Source of the DNA: Jiangella alkaliphila
GTDB taxonomy: Bacteria; Actinomycetota; Actinomycetes; Jiangellales; Jiangellaceae
Assembly (NCBI RefSeq): GCF_900105925.1
Contig: NZ_LT629791.1
Coordinates: forward strand, 124,001 to 188,000
Direction: 5' to 3'
DNA: 64,000 nt
Shown here: one piece after another, positions 15,641 to 24,489 of the stretch
How the letters are laid out: every line of letters begins with the position of its first letter
How positions within the stretch are numbered: position 1 is the stretch's first letter
Program-made: the position numbers and the translations under genes
Notes under the pieces: generated by a model
What the model saw: the letters and a program-made list of their open reading frames with translations, nothing else
Told to the model about the DNA's origin: nothing
Database searches by the model: none

Positions 15641-17065
15641 ATGAGCAACACACGCGGCCGCCGCCTCGCGGCGCTGCTGGCCGTCGCCGCGGTCGCCCTG
15701 ACGGCGTGCGGCGACGACTCGGATCCGTCGGCTGAGGAGACCAGCACCGAGGCTGCGAGCGAGGCGCCGACGGACGAACCGTCCACCCCGGAGGAGACCA
15801 CGCCGGAGTTCAGCTGCCCGCCGGAGCTCGGCGAGCGGCTGCCCGAGGGCCTGGACCCGGACGCGTGCTGGTCCCACCCCGACCTGGAGCGCCCGGCGCT
15901 GATCGACGGCACCGTGTTCGCCCTCGAGCCCGACGCCTCCGACCCCACGACGGATCGCCACATCATCGCGCTCGACGCCGAGACCGGTGAGCGGCTGTGG
16001 AAGTCCGAGGTGCTGCCCGGCGAGGTGTCGGCGCTGCGGGCCACCGAGGTCGACGGCGCGCCCGGCGTCGCCGTCGTGGTCACCGAGAACGACTCCGGCG
16101 ACGCGCTGACCGAGGCGTCGGCGGCCTGGGGCTACCTGGCCTGGCCGGCCGACGCGGGTGGCGACGAGGGCGGCGACGCCGGCAGCGCGGATCCCGGCTT
16201 CGAGGCCGAGGTGCACATCACCGCGCCTCAGTCCGAGGTCGCGGCGACGGACGTCTACTGGACCGACCAGGGTGTTCTGGCCGGTGACCAGTTCCTCGCG
16301 CCGGACGCCAGCGAGTTCACCACGGTGAACCGCGACCCGGAGCCGATGCTCGTGGGCGACTACGACCTGGAGGAGACCTTCACCGGGGCGTCCGGCGACC
16401 TGCTGCTCTCCTACGTCCGCGGCGTCGCCTGGCTGCCCGACGGCCCGTCGGACGGCGAGACCTACGTCGGCTGGCTGGCCCGCACCGCCGACGGCGCCGA
16501 GGCATGGAACGCGGTGACGTCGACCCCCAACGAGGAGGACAGCCTGTTCGGCGAGGGCCCCAGCCAGTTCGCCATCATCGTCGGGTCGTATCTGCTCACC
16601 ATCACCCCGACCGACGAAAACTACACGGCGTTCGAGCTGAGCTGGCTCGACGCCGCCACGCACGCGCCCGCCACGCCGGCCCCGGCCGACCTCGAAGGCG
16701 CCGAGCCGACCGTCGTCGTGACCGACATCATGGCCGACCCCACCGCACTGCTGTCGCCTGACGGGCGCCACCTGTTCGCCTCGTGGTCGACGCTGGCGCT
16801 GGTCATCGACATCGAGTCCGGAGCGGTCACGCGCGTGCCGACCGACTTCGACGTCTACGGCACGGCGATCGACGACCAGACGTTCTTCGGCTCGACCGAG
16901 AACGGGTCGCTGACGATCGACCTGGCCAGCGGCGAGGCGGCGGCGATCGAGGCGCCGCGGCAGCCCTTCGACGCCGTCGACGGCGACTACGGAATAGCGG
17001 TCCTGGAGGGCGCGGTGGGCGAGACGTACTACCTGGTCGGCGGCCGCCGCACGGCCGCGGAATAG
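15641..17065 (+). CDS. Hypothetical lipoprotein with PQQ-like beta-propeller character
   Basis: 474-residue lipoprotein: signal with lipobox ALTAC (Cys23), then a Glu/Thr/Ser-rich linker (to about 60) and a beta-rich domain with repeats such as HIIALDAETGERLWKSE, typical of PQQ-like propeller blades. No catalytic site seen; perhaps a scaffold or binding protein on the outer face of the membrane. ATG at 15641 has AGAGAGG 10 nt upstream. The 3' end overlaps the 3' end of the MoaD-like gene. Confidence 0.7.
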   Translation: MSNTRGRRLAALLAVAAVALTACGDDSDPSAEETSTEAASEAPTDEPSTPEETTPEFSCPPELGERLPEGLDPDACWSHPDLERPALIDGTVFALEPDASDPTTDRHIIALDAETGERLWKSEVLPGEVSALRATEVDGAPGVAVVVTENDSGDALTEASAAWGYLAWPADAGGDEGGDAGSADPGFEAEVHITAPQSEVAATDVYWTDQGVLAGDQFLAPDASEFTTVNRDPEPMLVGDYDLEETFTGASGDLLLSYVRGVAWLPDGPSDGETYVGWLARTADGAEAWNAVTSTPNEEDSLFGEGPSQFAIIVGSYLLTITPTDENYTAFELSWLDAATHAPATPAPADLEGAEPTVVVTDIMADPTALLSPDGRHLFASWSTLALVIDIESGAVTRVPTDFDVYGTAIDDQTFFGSTENGSLTIDLASGEAAAIEAPRQPFDAVDGDYGIAVLEGAVGETYYLVGGRRTAAE

Positions 17066-17340
17066 AACGGCAGCGGGCTGCTCCCGCCGGCGAACGGCGG
17101 GAGCAGCTCGATCGCCGCGCCCTCGCGCAGGACGACGGTGGCGGGGTCGCGCGACCCAGCGGGGGTGCCGTCGACGACGACGGCGCAGATGTCCAGGACG
17201 GCGGCGAAGCGGGGGCTGTCGCGGTGCGCCGAGCGGGCCTCCGCCAGTGCTTCGGCGAGCGTGCCGGCGTCGACGACCTCCGCGGGGATGCCCGCCGCCG
17301 CGCGGATGGCGGCCCAGTACCTCAGCGTCACCTTCGCCAT
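17029..17340 (-). CDS. MoaD/ThiS-like ubiquitin-fold sulfur carrier with C-terminal extension
   Basis: 103-residue beta-grasp protein starting MAKVTLRYWAAIRAAAG, typical of actinobacterial MoaD-like sulfur carriers. Carriers normally end in Gly-Gly, which is activated as thiocarboxylate. Here LLPPFAGG is present but is followed by 17 more residues (SSPLPFYSAAVRRPPTR) before the stop. Either the tail must be cleaved or the protein is not a carrier. The codons for the GG lie in a hairpin that also serves as terminator for the convergent lipoprotein gene, and the gene overlaps that gene by 37 bp. Confidence 0.75.
   Translation of the reverse strand: MAKVTLRYWAAIRAAAGIPAEVVDAGTLAEALAEARSAHRDSPRFAAVLDICAVVVDGTPAGSRDPATVVLREGAAIELLPPFAGGSSPLPFYSAAVRRPPTR
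17077..17107 (+). terminator. Terminator hairpin inside the MoaD-like gene
   Basis: Perfect 13-bp stem GCTGCTCCCGCCG / CGGCGGGAGCAGC with a GCGAA loop, 12 bp after the lipoprotein stop codon. It lies within the coding region of the convergent MoaD-like gene. Confidence 0.65.
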
Positions 17341-17393
17341 GAGAACCTCATCGCGGCGCCATTTTCAGGGGACCGCAGCGTCACCTTCGCCAT
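17323..17393. repeat. Duplicated 5' end of the MoaD-like gene
   Basis: The 18 bp at 17323-17340, which encode the start MAKVTL, recur exactly at 17376-17393, and similarity continues weakly into the upstream flank. The outer copy starts an ATG frame that stops after about 21 codons. It looks like a small tandem duplication of the translation start region. Confidence 0.7.
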
Positions 17394-17400
17394 CAGGACA

Positions 17401-18231
17401 TCATGCCCGCACGGGCTCGACCGCGAGAGTGTGCTCGTCGAGCCAGGCGCCGATGCGCGTCACCAGTCCTTCGGTGGCGCCGGCCTCGGCGTGCCCGAAA
17501 CCGCGCTCCAGCCAGAGCGTCGCCTCAGGCGCGGCGGCGTGCACCTGCCAGGCGTGGTGCACCGGGAAGTAGTCGTCCTTGTCGCCGTGCACCACCAGCA
17601 GCGGGACGTCCAGCTCGGCCGCCGCCGCCCGCGCGTCGATCGGGTCGGGCGTCGACCAGCCGGACGGCGAGACCCGGGTGCGGCGCAGCAGCCGCAGCAG
17701 CATGCGGCCCGGCTTGGTGAGGATCAGCTTGAGCAGCGTCCGCATAGCGGCCGTGCCGCGGTAGTGCCACTCGCCCGGGACGCTGACGGCGGCCACCGCG
17801 CCGACGCCGCGGTGCAGCGCGCCGTGCCGGACCGCGACCGCGGAGCCCAGCGAGAACCCGAGCGTCGCGACCCGCCGGTAGCCGAGGGCGCGCGCCCAGC
17901 TCACCGCGGCGTCCATGTCGAGCACCTCGCGCCAGCCCAGCGTCGAGTGGCCGTGGGACCGGCCGTGCCCGCGCAGGTCGAGCAGGACGACCGACGTGTG
18001 TTCGCTCAGCCAGCCGCAGATGCGCTTCATCTGCGGGCTGCGCGAGCTCTGGGTGAAGCCGTGCGCGACGACGACCGCGAGGTCGCCGCTGCCGCCGTCG
18101 CGGCGCGGGAAGTAGCGGGCATGCAGCAGCGTCCCGTCGGCCGCCTGCAGGCGGCGCGAGTGTCCGGAACGTTTCGGCGAAGCGTCCGGTCGGGGTTCTG
18201 TGTCTGCCCCAGACATGTCGAGGTCCGGCAT
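17401..18231 (-). CDS. Alpha/beta hydrolase
   Basis: 276-residue alpha/beta hydrolase. The nucleophile elbow is GFSLGS, the oxyanion region VVAHGFTQ, and candidate acid and His are in VVHGDKDDYFP and RGFGHAEAG. Substrate unknown. Precedes the MoaD-like gene by about 60 bp and is divergent from glnR; this block resembles the conserved glnR neighbourhood of other actinobacteria (from memory). Confidence 0.8.
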   Translation of the reverse strand: MPDLDMSGADTEPRPDASPKRSGHSRRLQAADGTLLHARYFPRRDGGSGDLAVVVAHGFTQSSRSPQMKRICGWLSEHTSVVLLDLRGHGRSHGHSTLGWREVLDMDAAVSWARALGYRRVATLGFSLGSAVAVRHGALHRGVGAVAAVSVPGEWHYRGTAAMRTLLKLILTKPGRMLLRLLRRTRVSPSGWSTPDPIDARAAAAELDVPLLVVHGDKDDYFPVHHAWQVHAAAPEATLWLERGFGHAEAGATEGLVTRIGAWLDEHTLAVEPVRA

Positions 18232-18251
18232 ATCAGCTATTCTCTCTCACC

Positions 18252-18285
18252 AAGGGACCTGGGCGATGATGCCGGCAGGTCCCTT
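18252..18285 (+). promoter_or_regulatory. Hairpin in the glnR leader
   Basis: 10-bp inverted repeat AAGGGACCTG / CAGGTCCCTT with a 14-nt loop, 47 bp before the glnR ATG. It may be part of the 5' leader, or a terminator for transcripts coming from upstream. Confidence 0.45.
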
Positions 18286-18332
18286 CTGCGTTCGCGGGAC
18301 CCGCGGGATCCCGGCCGACTGGAGGTCGCGAC

Positions 18333-19118
18333 ATGGCAACCATCGTCCTGCTGACCAACTCGCTGCAGCCCTCGGCGGAGGTGCTGCCAGCCCTCGGGTT
18401 CCTGCTGCACGACGTCCGGGTGCTCCCGGCTGAGGCGTCCGCGCTGGTCGACGCGCCCACCGGCGACGTCGTGGCGGTCGACGCGCGCCGCGACCTCTCC
18501 CAGGCTCGCGGCCTCACCCGGCTCATCCGCACCACCGGAATCGACGTCCCGCTGATGGCGATCGTCACCGAGGGCGGGCTGGCCGCCGTCACCGCCGAGT
18601 GGGGCATCGACGACGTCCTGCTCGACTCCGCCGGCCCGGCCGAGGTCGAGGCGCGGCTGCGGCTCGCGCAGGGCCGGCTGGCCGCGGCCGGCGACGACGC
18701 GCCCGACGAGATCCGCTCTGGCGACCTCGTCATCGACGAGGCCACGTACACCGCGAAGGTGGCCCGGCGCACGCTCGACCTCACGTACAAGGAGTTCGAG
18801 CTGCTCAAGTTCCTCGCGCAGCATCCGGGCCGGGTGTTCACCCGCGCTCAGCTCCTTCAAGAGGTCTGGGGTTACGACTACTTCGGTGGTACCCGCACGG
18901 TCGACGTCCATGTGCGGCGGCTGCGGGCCAAGCTCGGCGCCGACCACGAGTCGCTGATCGGCACGGTCCGCAACGTCGGCTATCGGTTCGTCCCTCCTCA
19001 GCAGGGCCGCTCGGGGCGCCCGGCGGCCAGCGTTCCGTTTCCTGAGGCCGACGTCCCCGCCGACGTCCCCACCCGGGTCGTCGACCGCGACGGCATGAGC
19101 ATCACGCTGTCCGACTGA
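18333..19118 (+). CDS. glnR: GlnR, global nitrogen regulator (atypical response regulator)
   Basis: 261-residue OmpR-family regulator almost identical in pattern to Streptomyces Gln[21 protein letters not shown] at the start, [19 protein letters not shown] in the receiver and [20 protein letters not shown] in the winged helix (residues about 130-230). The receiver domain lacks the usual Asp pocket, as in all GlnR proteins, and there is no kinase partner. Controls glnA, amtB and nitrate genes. TGGAGG lies 7 nt before the ATG. The C-terminal tail (about 232-261) is variable. Confidence 0.95.
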   Translation: MATIVLLTNSLQPSAEVLPALGFLLHDVRVLPAEASALVDAPTGDVVAVDARRDLSQARGLTRLIRTTGIDVPLMAIVTEGGLAAVTAEWGIDDVLLDSAGPAEVEARLRLAQGRLAAAGDDAPDEIRSGDLVIDEATYTAKVARRTLDLTYKEFELLKFLAQHPGRVFTRAQLLQEVWGYDYFGGTRTVDVHVRRLRAKLGADHESLIGTVRNVGYRFVPPQQGRSGRPAASVPFPEADVPADVPTRVVDRDGMSITLSD

Positions 19119-19135
19119 GCCGATAGGGTCGGCGG

Positions 19136-19909
19136 ATGGCCGACTATGTGACCGTAGGACCCGCCCGCACCTGGTACGACCGGCGGGGTGACGGCGCTCC
19201 CCTCGTGCTGCTGCACGGCGGCCTGGTCGACGCGCGCTGGTTCGAGCCCAACCTCGACGCGCTGGCCGAGCGGTTCACCGTCTACACGCCCGACCTGCGT
19301 GGCCACGGCCACACCGCCGACGTCGACGGCCCGCTGACGTTCCAGGCCTTCACCGACGACATGATCACGTTCCTCGAGCAGGTCGTCGACGGCCCGGCCG
19401 ACGTGCTCGGGCACAGCATGGGCGCGTTCGTGTGGCTGCAGGTCGCGCTGCAGCGGCCCGACCTGGTTAACCGGCTGGTGCTGATCAGCGGCGGGTTCAG
19501 CAAAGAGGGCGAAGCCGTCCCCGACGCCCCCTGGGACGTCGACCTGCTCGAGCAGTTCCTCGGCCCGGCCTACGCCGAGATCTCCCCCGACGGCGCCGAG
19601 CACTTCCGTGTCGTCGCCACCAAGGTGGGCGAGCTGGCGCAGCGCGAGCCGCACCTGCCGGTCGGCGAGGTGGCGAAGGTCCCGCACCGCACCCTGCTCA
19701 TGCTCGCCGACGACGACATCGTCACGCTGCCGCACCTGGTCCAGATGTACGGCGCGATGCCCAACGCCGAGCTGGCGGTCGTGCCGGGCACGTCGCACTT
19801 CCTGACGCAGGAGAAGCCCGAGCTCGTCAACGCACTGGTACTGGACTTCCTCACGAAGGACCCGGTGCCCACGGTCGCGCCGGTCCGCCGCGCCCCGGTC
19901 GCCGGCTGA
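19136..19909 (+). CDS. Alpha/beta hydrolase
   Basis: 257-residue alpha/beta hydrolase with LLHGGLVDARWF (oxyanion loop), nucleophile elbow GHSMGA, and a His near the C-terminus in PGTSHFLTQEKPE. Substrate unknown. Located between glnR and mshD. A TAGGGT hexamer ends 6 nt before the ATG with no ribosome binding site, so it may have its own leaderless promoter within the glnR-mshD block. Confidence 0.82.
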   Translation: MADYVTVGPARTWYDRRGDGAPLVLLHGGLVDARWFEPNLDALAERFTVYTPDLRGHGHTADVDGPLTFQAFTDDMITFLEQVVDGPADVLGHSMGAFVWLQVALQRPDLVNRLVLISGGFSKEGEAVPDAPWDVDLLEQFLGPAYAEISPDGAEHFRVVATKVGELAQREPHLPVGEVAKVPHRTLLMLADDDIVTLPHLVQMYGAMPNAELAVVPGTSHFLTQEKPELVNALVLDFLTKDPVPTVAPVRRAPVAG

Positions 19910-19926
19910 CCTGGTCGCCGGCTGAC
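19897..19926. repeat. Tandem 14-bp repeat at the hydrolase-mshD junction
   Basis: GGTCGCCGGCTGAC occurs at 19897-19910 and 19913-19926. The first copy contains the hydrolase stop codon and the second touches the mshD ATG. Probably a small slippage duplication. Confidence 0.8.
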
Positions 19927-20889
19927 ATGGCCGCCACCTTCACCCCGGCCGAGATCGCCGAGGTCACGGCGCTGGCCGACCGCGCCCGCGCCTCCGACGG
20001 CGTCGCCCCCTTCTCCGACGACCTGTTCCCCGCCGCACGCTCCGGCGAGACGACGGTCGCGCTCACCGTCCACGCCGACGCCGACTCAGGCTCCGGTGGC
20101 GGTGCGTTGACGGGTGCTGCGTACGCGGCCCGGCAGGGCGACCGGCTGGCCGCCGAGCTGGTCGTGGACCCCGCCCGGCGTCGGCGCGGGCTGGGCGGCG
20201 CGCTACTGGCGGAGCTGCTGGCCGCCGCACCCGGCGAGCTGTGGCTGTGGTCGCACGGCGATCATCCGGCGGCCGCGGCACTGGCCCGGCGGCACGGGCT
20301 GGTGCGGGCTCGCGAGCTGCTCCAGTTGCGCCGCCGGATCGCTCCCGGGGCGCTGCCCGAGCCGCGGCTGCCCGACGGCGTCCGGCTGCGGCCGTTCCAG
20401 CCCGGCCGCGACGAGGCGGCATGGCTCGAGGTCAACAACGCCGCGTTCTCCTGGCACCCCGAGCAGGGCGGCCAGACCCTCGACGACATCCGGTCCGCGG
20501 AAGCGGCGCCCGACTTCGACCCGGCCGGCTTCCTGCTCGCCGTCGACGCCGACGACCGAGTGCTCGGGTTCCACTGGACCAAGGTGCACCCGCACGACCC
20601 GAACCCCGGCCGAGACACGCTTTCCAGTCGAGGACGCGAGTCGAATGGTCCTGGCGGCTCGGCGGACGAGCCGCTCGGCGAGGTGTACGTGCTCGGTGTC
20701 GCGCCCGCGGCGCACGGACGCGGGCTCGGCGGCGCATTGACCACCGCCGGGCTGCGATACCTGGCCGACGTCGCCGGCGTCCGGACCGTCACCCTGTACG
20801 TCGAGGGCGACAACACCGCCGCGGTCCGCCTGTACGAACGCGAGGGCTTCACCCGCCACGCCGTGGATGTCGCCTACCGCCGCGACTGA
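19927..20889 (+). CDS. mshD: Mycothiol synthase
   Basis: 320-residue tandem GNAT protein that acetylates Cys-GlcN-Ins with acetyl-CoA, the last step of mycothiol synthesis. The C-terminal GNAT is the active half: VYVLGVAPAAHGRGLGGAL binds acetyl-CoA and VEGDNTAAVRLYEREGF closes the site. The N-terminal GNAT (LVVDPARRRRGLGGALLAEL) is also recognisable. The window otherwise shows the mycothiol-producing phylum, which fits. Confidence 0.92.
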   Translation: MAATFTPAEIAEVTALADRARASDGVAPFSDDLFPAARSGETTVALTVHADADSGSGGGALTGAAYAARQGDRLAAELVVDPARRRRGLGGALLAELLAAAPGELWLWSHGDHPAAAALARRHGLVRARELLQLRRRIAPGALPEPRLPDGVRLRPFQPGRDEAAWLEVNNAAFSWHPEQGGQTLDDIRSAEAAPDFDPAGFLLAVDADDRVLGFHWTKVHPHDPNPGRDTLSSRGRESNGPGGSADEPLGEVYVLGVAPAAHGRGLGGALTTAGLRYLADVAGVRTVTLYVEGDNTAAVRLYEREGFTRHAVDVAYRRD

Positions 20890-20908
20890 CCGCGTCTGCG
20901 TCCAGCTC

Positions 20909-20960
20909 GTGATCATCCAGGTTCTGGGGTGTGATCACGCCCCGAAACCTGGATGATCAT
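20909..20960. terminator. Long hairpin between convergent genes
   Basis: Imperfect 21-bp inverted repeat (20909-20929 with 20940-20960) built on GATCATCCAGGTTC; its loop is itself the palindrome GTGATCAC. It sits between the stops of mshD and the ABC permease and can act as a bidirectional terminator. The ATGATCAT core recurs in the palindrome at 40241-40264. Confidence 0.65.
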
Positions 20961-20990
20961 GGGGCCGTCGCGCCAGCGCGCGGCGGGCGG

Positions 20991-23561
20991 CTACTCGCGC
21001 AGGCCGATGGCGTCGACCGGACGGAGGCGCATGGCGGCGCGGGCCGGGACGCCGATGGCGAGGAAGCCGAGCAGCGCGGTCCCGAGCACGATGCCGGCGA
21101 AGCCGGCCGGCGAGATCGACGGCAGCGGCGACTCGGTGAGGCCGATGCTGACGCCGACCAGCGGCGGCAGTGCGACCAGCAGGCCGACCGCGACCGACAC
21201 CACGACGATGACGGCCGCCTCGACCCGCATCATCGCGAGCACGTGCCGCCGGCCGGCGCCGGCCAGGCGGAGCAGGGCGAACTCGCGGGTCCGCTCGGCC
21301 GTGGCCATGACCAGCGTGTTCACCACCGACACCGCCAGGTAGGCGAGCAGCGCGAGGATCGCGACCAGCGTGGTGGACGACTCCGTCGCCCGCTCCGCCG
21401 AGCCGGCCGCGCTCAGGTCGGCGCCGGTGCCGGCGACCAGTCCCGGGTGCTCCGCGGCCACCTGCGCGACCGTGTCGGCGTCGCCGCCGCCGATCAGCAC
21501 CCAGCTGTCCTGTCCGGTCGTGGTGTGCGCCGCCAGCTGGTCGTGCGGCAGCGTGACGTCGCCGAAGCCCAGGCCGCGGCCGTAGATGGCGACCACCGTC
21601 GGCGAGATCTCGGTGCCGTCGCCGAGCACGAGGTCGACCGTCTCGCCGACGGACGCGCCGAACGTCGCGGAGCCGGTGCGGCTCAGCGCCACCGTGCCGT
21701 CGCGCAGCTCGCCGAGGTCGCCCTCGCGCACCTCGAGGTCGAGGGTGCGCTCCAGCCCGCGGGGGTCGAGCCCCTGGGCGGCGTACGCCTCCTGGGTCGG
21801 CTCGCCGAGCTCGTCGTAGCGGACGACGATCTCGCTGTGCACGACCGGCGTGACGGTGGCGTCGTCGCCGAGCTCGGAGCGCAGCTCGTCGGTCACCGCC
21901 GCGCCCACTCCGCCGTCCTGACCGGTGACCACGTGGTCGGCCACGACGCCGTCGACCGCCTGGCGGCCGGCCGCGGCCGCCAGCGTGCTCTGGCTGAACA
22001 CCTGGACGGACACGAACGCGACCGCGAGCACGATGGGGGTGACGGCGGCGGCGAGCCGGCGCGAGTTGGCCCGCATGTTCGCCGTGGCGAGGTAGCCGTG
22101 CACCGGCGACAGCCGCCGCACCGGCCCGCCCAGCAACCCGGCCGCGGCGCCCAGCACCCGCGGCCCGAGCAGCGCCACGCCGACGGCCAGCAGGAGGGCG
22201 CCCATGACCGCGCCGGCCACCCCCACCATGCCCGGCACCAGCAGCGGGATGCCCGACGACGCGAACCCGAGCAGGATCAGCAGCACGCCGGAGATGACCC
22301 GGCCGGCACCCAGCCGCGGCTCCTCGACGGCGCTCTCGCCCAGCGCCTCGACCGGGTTGAGCCGAGCCGGTCGCCTGGCCGCCACCCACCCCGCCAGCCG
22401 CGCAGTGACCAGGCACAGTACGACGGCGGCCAGACCCGGCACCGGGCTCATGGCCAGCTGGAAGTCGGCGGGCAACAGCCCGGACCCGGCGAACGCCCGG
22501 CCCAGCGCCACCGCCGCCAAATACCCGGGCACGGCGCCGAGCACCGCGGCGGTCGTCGAGATGAGCATGACCTCGGCGCCGACCAGGCGCCGGACCTGTT
22601 TGCGCGTGGCGCCGACGGCCCGCAGCAGGGCGAACTCGCGCCGCCGCTGCTGGATGGACAGCGCCAAGGTGCCGGCCACGACGAACATCGCGATCAGCAC
22701 CGTCGTGCCGGCCAGCGACGCCGCCAGGACCGTCAGCTCGCCGCGGGCCTGGCCGATGTCGAAGAACTCGACGTGGCCGCGGGCGTCGCCGGTGTACGTA
22801 CGCAGGTCGGGCACAGCCTCGGCGATGCGGTCGGCCAGCGCCGACGCGGACTCGCCGTCGGCGGCGACCACGCCGACCGCGTCCCACCGGTCCGGAGCCC
22901 CGGCCAGCTCGCCGGCCCGCTCGTCGGTCAAGAAGACCGCCAACTCGCGGGCGTCGTCGCCGTCGGCCCGCGACACCAGGCCGGTGACCGTGTAGTCAGC
23001 CGCGACCCCGCCGACGGCCAGCTCGACGTGGTCGCCGGCGCCGAGGCCGAGATCGGCCGCGAGGTCCTGCTCGAGCGCCACCTCGTCAGAACGCCCCGGC
23101 GCGGCGCCGCCCTCGGCGACCGTGAACGGCGTCAGCGCCGCCGCCGACCAGCCGTGCCCGGCCACCGGCCGCGACGAGTCGGCCACCGCGCCGTCGGCGA
23201 CCACGCTCACCGGCACGCCGATGTCGCCGGCCGCGGACTCGACCCCGGGCACGTCGGCGACCGCACCCACGACGTCACCAGGCAGCCGGACCCGCTCGGA
23301 CAGCGCGAAGTCGGTGTCCTCGACGACCGGCAGCGCCTGCACGCCGCTGACCACGACGTCGGCGCCGGCGTAGCGCTGCGGCGGCAGCCCGCCGCGGACC
23401 CCGGACTCGACCAGCACGCCCAGCGCCGTCACCAGCACCGAGGCGAGCAGCACGGCGAGGAACGCGCCCACGAACCCGGCCTTGCGCCCCTTGATGGTCT
23501 TGCGGGCGATGTCGCGCAGACTTCCCGTCGCGCTGCCGCACTGCGCGGGCCCGCTCACCAC
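20991..23561 (-). CDS. FtsX/MacB-type ABC transporter permease
   Basis: 856-residue permease with a first helix near residues 27-52, a large extracytoplasmic domain, and two FtsX cores (three helices around 260-400 and three near 750-850) separated by helices at about 430-500. Typical motifs are EFALLRAVGATRKQVRRLV and EFALLRLAGAGRRHVLAMM. Works with the ATPase encoded upstream (7-bp overlap) as an exporter or mechanosignal module for lipids, peptides or antibiotics. Confidence 0.9.
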   Translation of the reverse strand: MVSGPAQCGSATGSLRDIARKTIKGRKAGFVGAFLAVLLASVLVTALGVLVESGVRGGLPPQRYAGADVVVSGVQALPVVEDTDFALSERVRLPGDVVGAVADVPGVESAAGDIGVPVSVVADGAVADSSRPVAGHGWSAAALTPFTVAEGGAAPGRSDEVALEQDLAADLGLGAGDHVELAVGGVAADYTVTGLVSRADGDDARELAVFLTDERAGELAGAPDRWDAVGVVAADGESASALADRIAEAVPDLRTYTGDARGHVEFFDIGQARGELTVLAASLAGTTVLIAMFVVAGTLALSIQQRRREFALLRAVGATRKQVRRLVGAEVMLISTTAAVLGAVPGYLAAVALGRAFAGSGLLPADFQLAMSPVPGLAAVVLCLVTARLAGWVAARRPARLNPVEALGESAVEEPRLGAGRVISGVLLILLGFASSGIPLLVPGMVGVAGAVMGALLLAVGVALLGPRVLGAAAGLLGGPVRRLSPVHGYLATANMRANSRRLAAAVTPIVLAVAFVSVQVFSQSTLAAAAGRQAVDGVVADHVVTGQDGGVGAAVTDELRSELGDDATVTPVVHSEIVVRYDELGEPTQEAYAAQGLDPRGLERTLDLEVREGDLGELRDGTVALSRTGSATFGASVGETVDLVLGDGTEISPTVVAIYGRGLGFGDVTLPHDQLAAHTTTGQDSWVLIGGGDADTVAQVAAEHPGLVAGTGADLSAAGSAERATESSTTLVAILALLAYLAVSVVNTLVMATAERTREFALLRLAGAGRRHVLAMMRVEAAVIVVVSVAVGLLVALPPLVGVSIGLTESPLPSISPAGFAGIVLGTALLGFLAIGVPARAAMRLRPVDAIGLRE

Positions 23562-24295
23562 GCCCCCAGCCTCGTCATGCGCTCGGCGACCAGCTCGGCC
23601 GTCGGCGCCTCCATGACACCGGTGAGCCGGCCGTCGGCCAGGAACAGCACGCGGTCGGCGAACGACGCCGCGACCGGGTCGTGCGTGACCATGATGACCG
23701 TCTGACCGCCCTCGACGACGATCTGGCGCATCAGTTCGAGCACCTGGCGCCCGGTGCGGGTGTCGAGCGCGCCGGTGGGCTCGTCGGCGAACACCGCGTC
23801 GGGCTGCGTGACCAGCGCCCGGGCGATGGCGACGCGTTGCTGCTGACCGCCGGAGAGCTGGGCCGGACGGCGCTGCAGGTACTCGCCCAGCCCGACCGAC
23901 CCGGCCACCCGGGCGATCCAGTCGCGGTCGATCGCGCGACCGGCCAGCCGCAGCGGCAGCGACACGTTGTCCTCGACCGTCAGCGACGACAGCAGGTTGT
24001 AGGCCTGGAAGACGAAGCCGATGCGGTCGCGGCGGACGACGGTCAGCTCGTCGTCGGACAGCGCGGACAGCTCGGTGTCGCCCAGCCGGACCGTGCCGGA
24101 CGTCGGGCGGTCGAGGCCGGCCGCGCAGTGCAGGAACGTGCTCTTGCCGGACCCGGACGGGCCCATGACCGCGGTGAAGCTGCCGGTGGCGAGGTCGACC
24201 CCGACCTCGCGCAGCGCCGTCACGCGGTTCTCGCCGGTGCCGTAGACCTTGGTCACGGCGTCGAGCCGGATCGCGGGAGCCGTCATGGTGTGCAC
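23555..24295 (-). CDS. ABC transporter ATP-binding protein (MacB/LolD type)
   Basis: 246-residue ATPase with Walker [11 protein letters not shown]-loop VFQAYNLL, signature LSGGQQQR, Walker [13 protein letters not shown] and H-loop MVTHDP, all typical of the MacB/LolD/FtsE subfamily. The start is the GTG at 24295, because AGGAGGA ends 6 nt upstream; the ATG at 24310 would bury that site inside the gene. Operon with the FtsX-type permease; divergent from a two-component system that probably controls it. Confidence 0.93.
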   Translation of the reverse strand: MHTMTAPAIRLDAVTKVYGTGENRVTALREVGVDLATGSFTAVMGPSGSGKSTFLHCAAGLDRPTSGTVRLGDTELSALSDDELTVVRRDRIGFVFQAYNLLSSLTVEDNVSLPLRLAGRAIDRDWIARVAGSVGLGEYLQRRPAQLSGGQQQRVAIARALVTQPDAVFADEPTGALDTRTGRQVLELMRQIVVEGGQTVIMVTHDPVAASFADRVLFLADGRLTGVMEAPTAELVAERMTRLGAW

Positions 24296-24489
24296 GTCGT
24301 TCCTCCTCATCAGGACCTGTGAACGACGCTATTGAGCGGGGAGCGCTGGAACGATCCCGCTGACTCCCGGATCGATGGTGGTGCTGGGTATACCGCGTCG
24401 CGGCGGCCGCTCAGGCATGCTGAATGCCAGGCCAATGCCCACCGGCGAGGTCCAAGGCAGCGGAGAGTCCCACGAGCAAGGGAACCAAG

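Noticed and set aside
20931-23705. 924-codon plus-strand open frame
   Set aside because: Antisense to the FtsX-type permease, which has clear transporter motifs; the frame is His/Arg/Gln-rich low-complexity, as expected for a shadow in GC-rich DNA.
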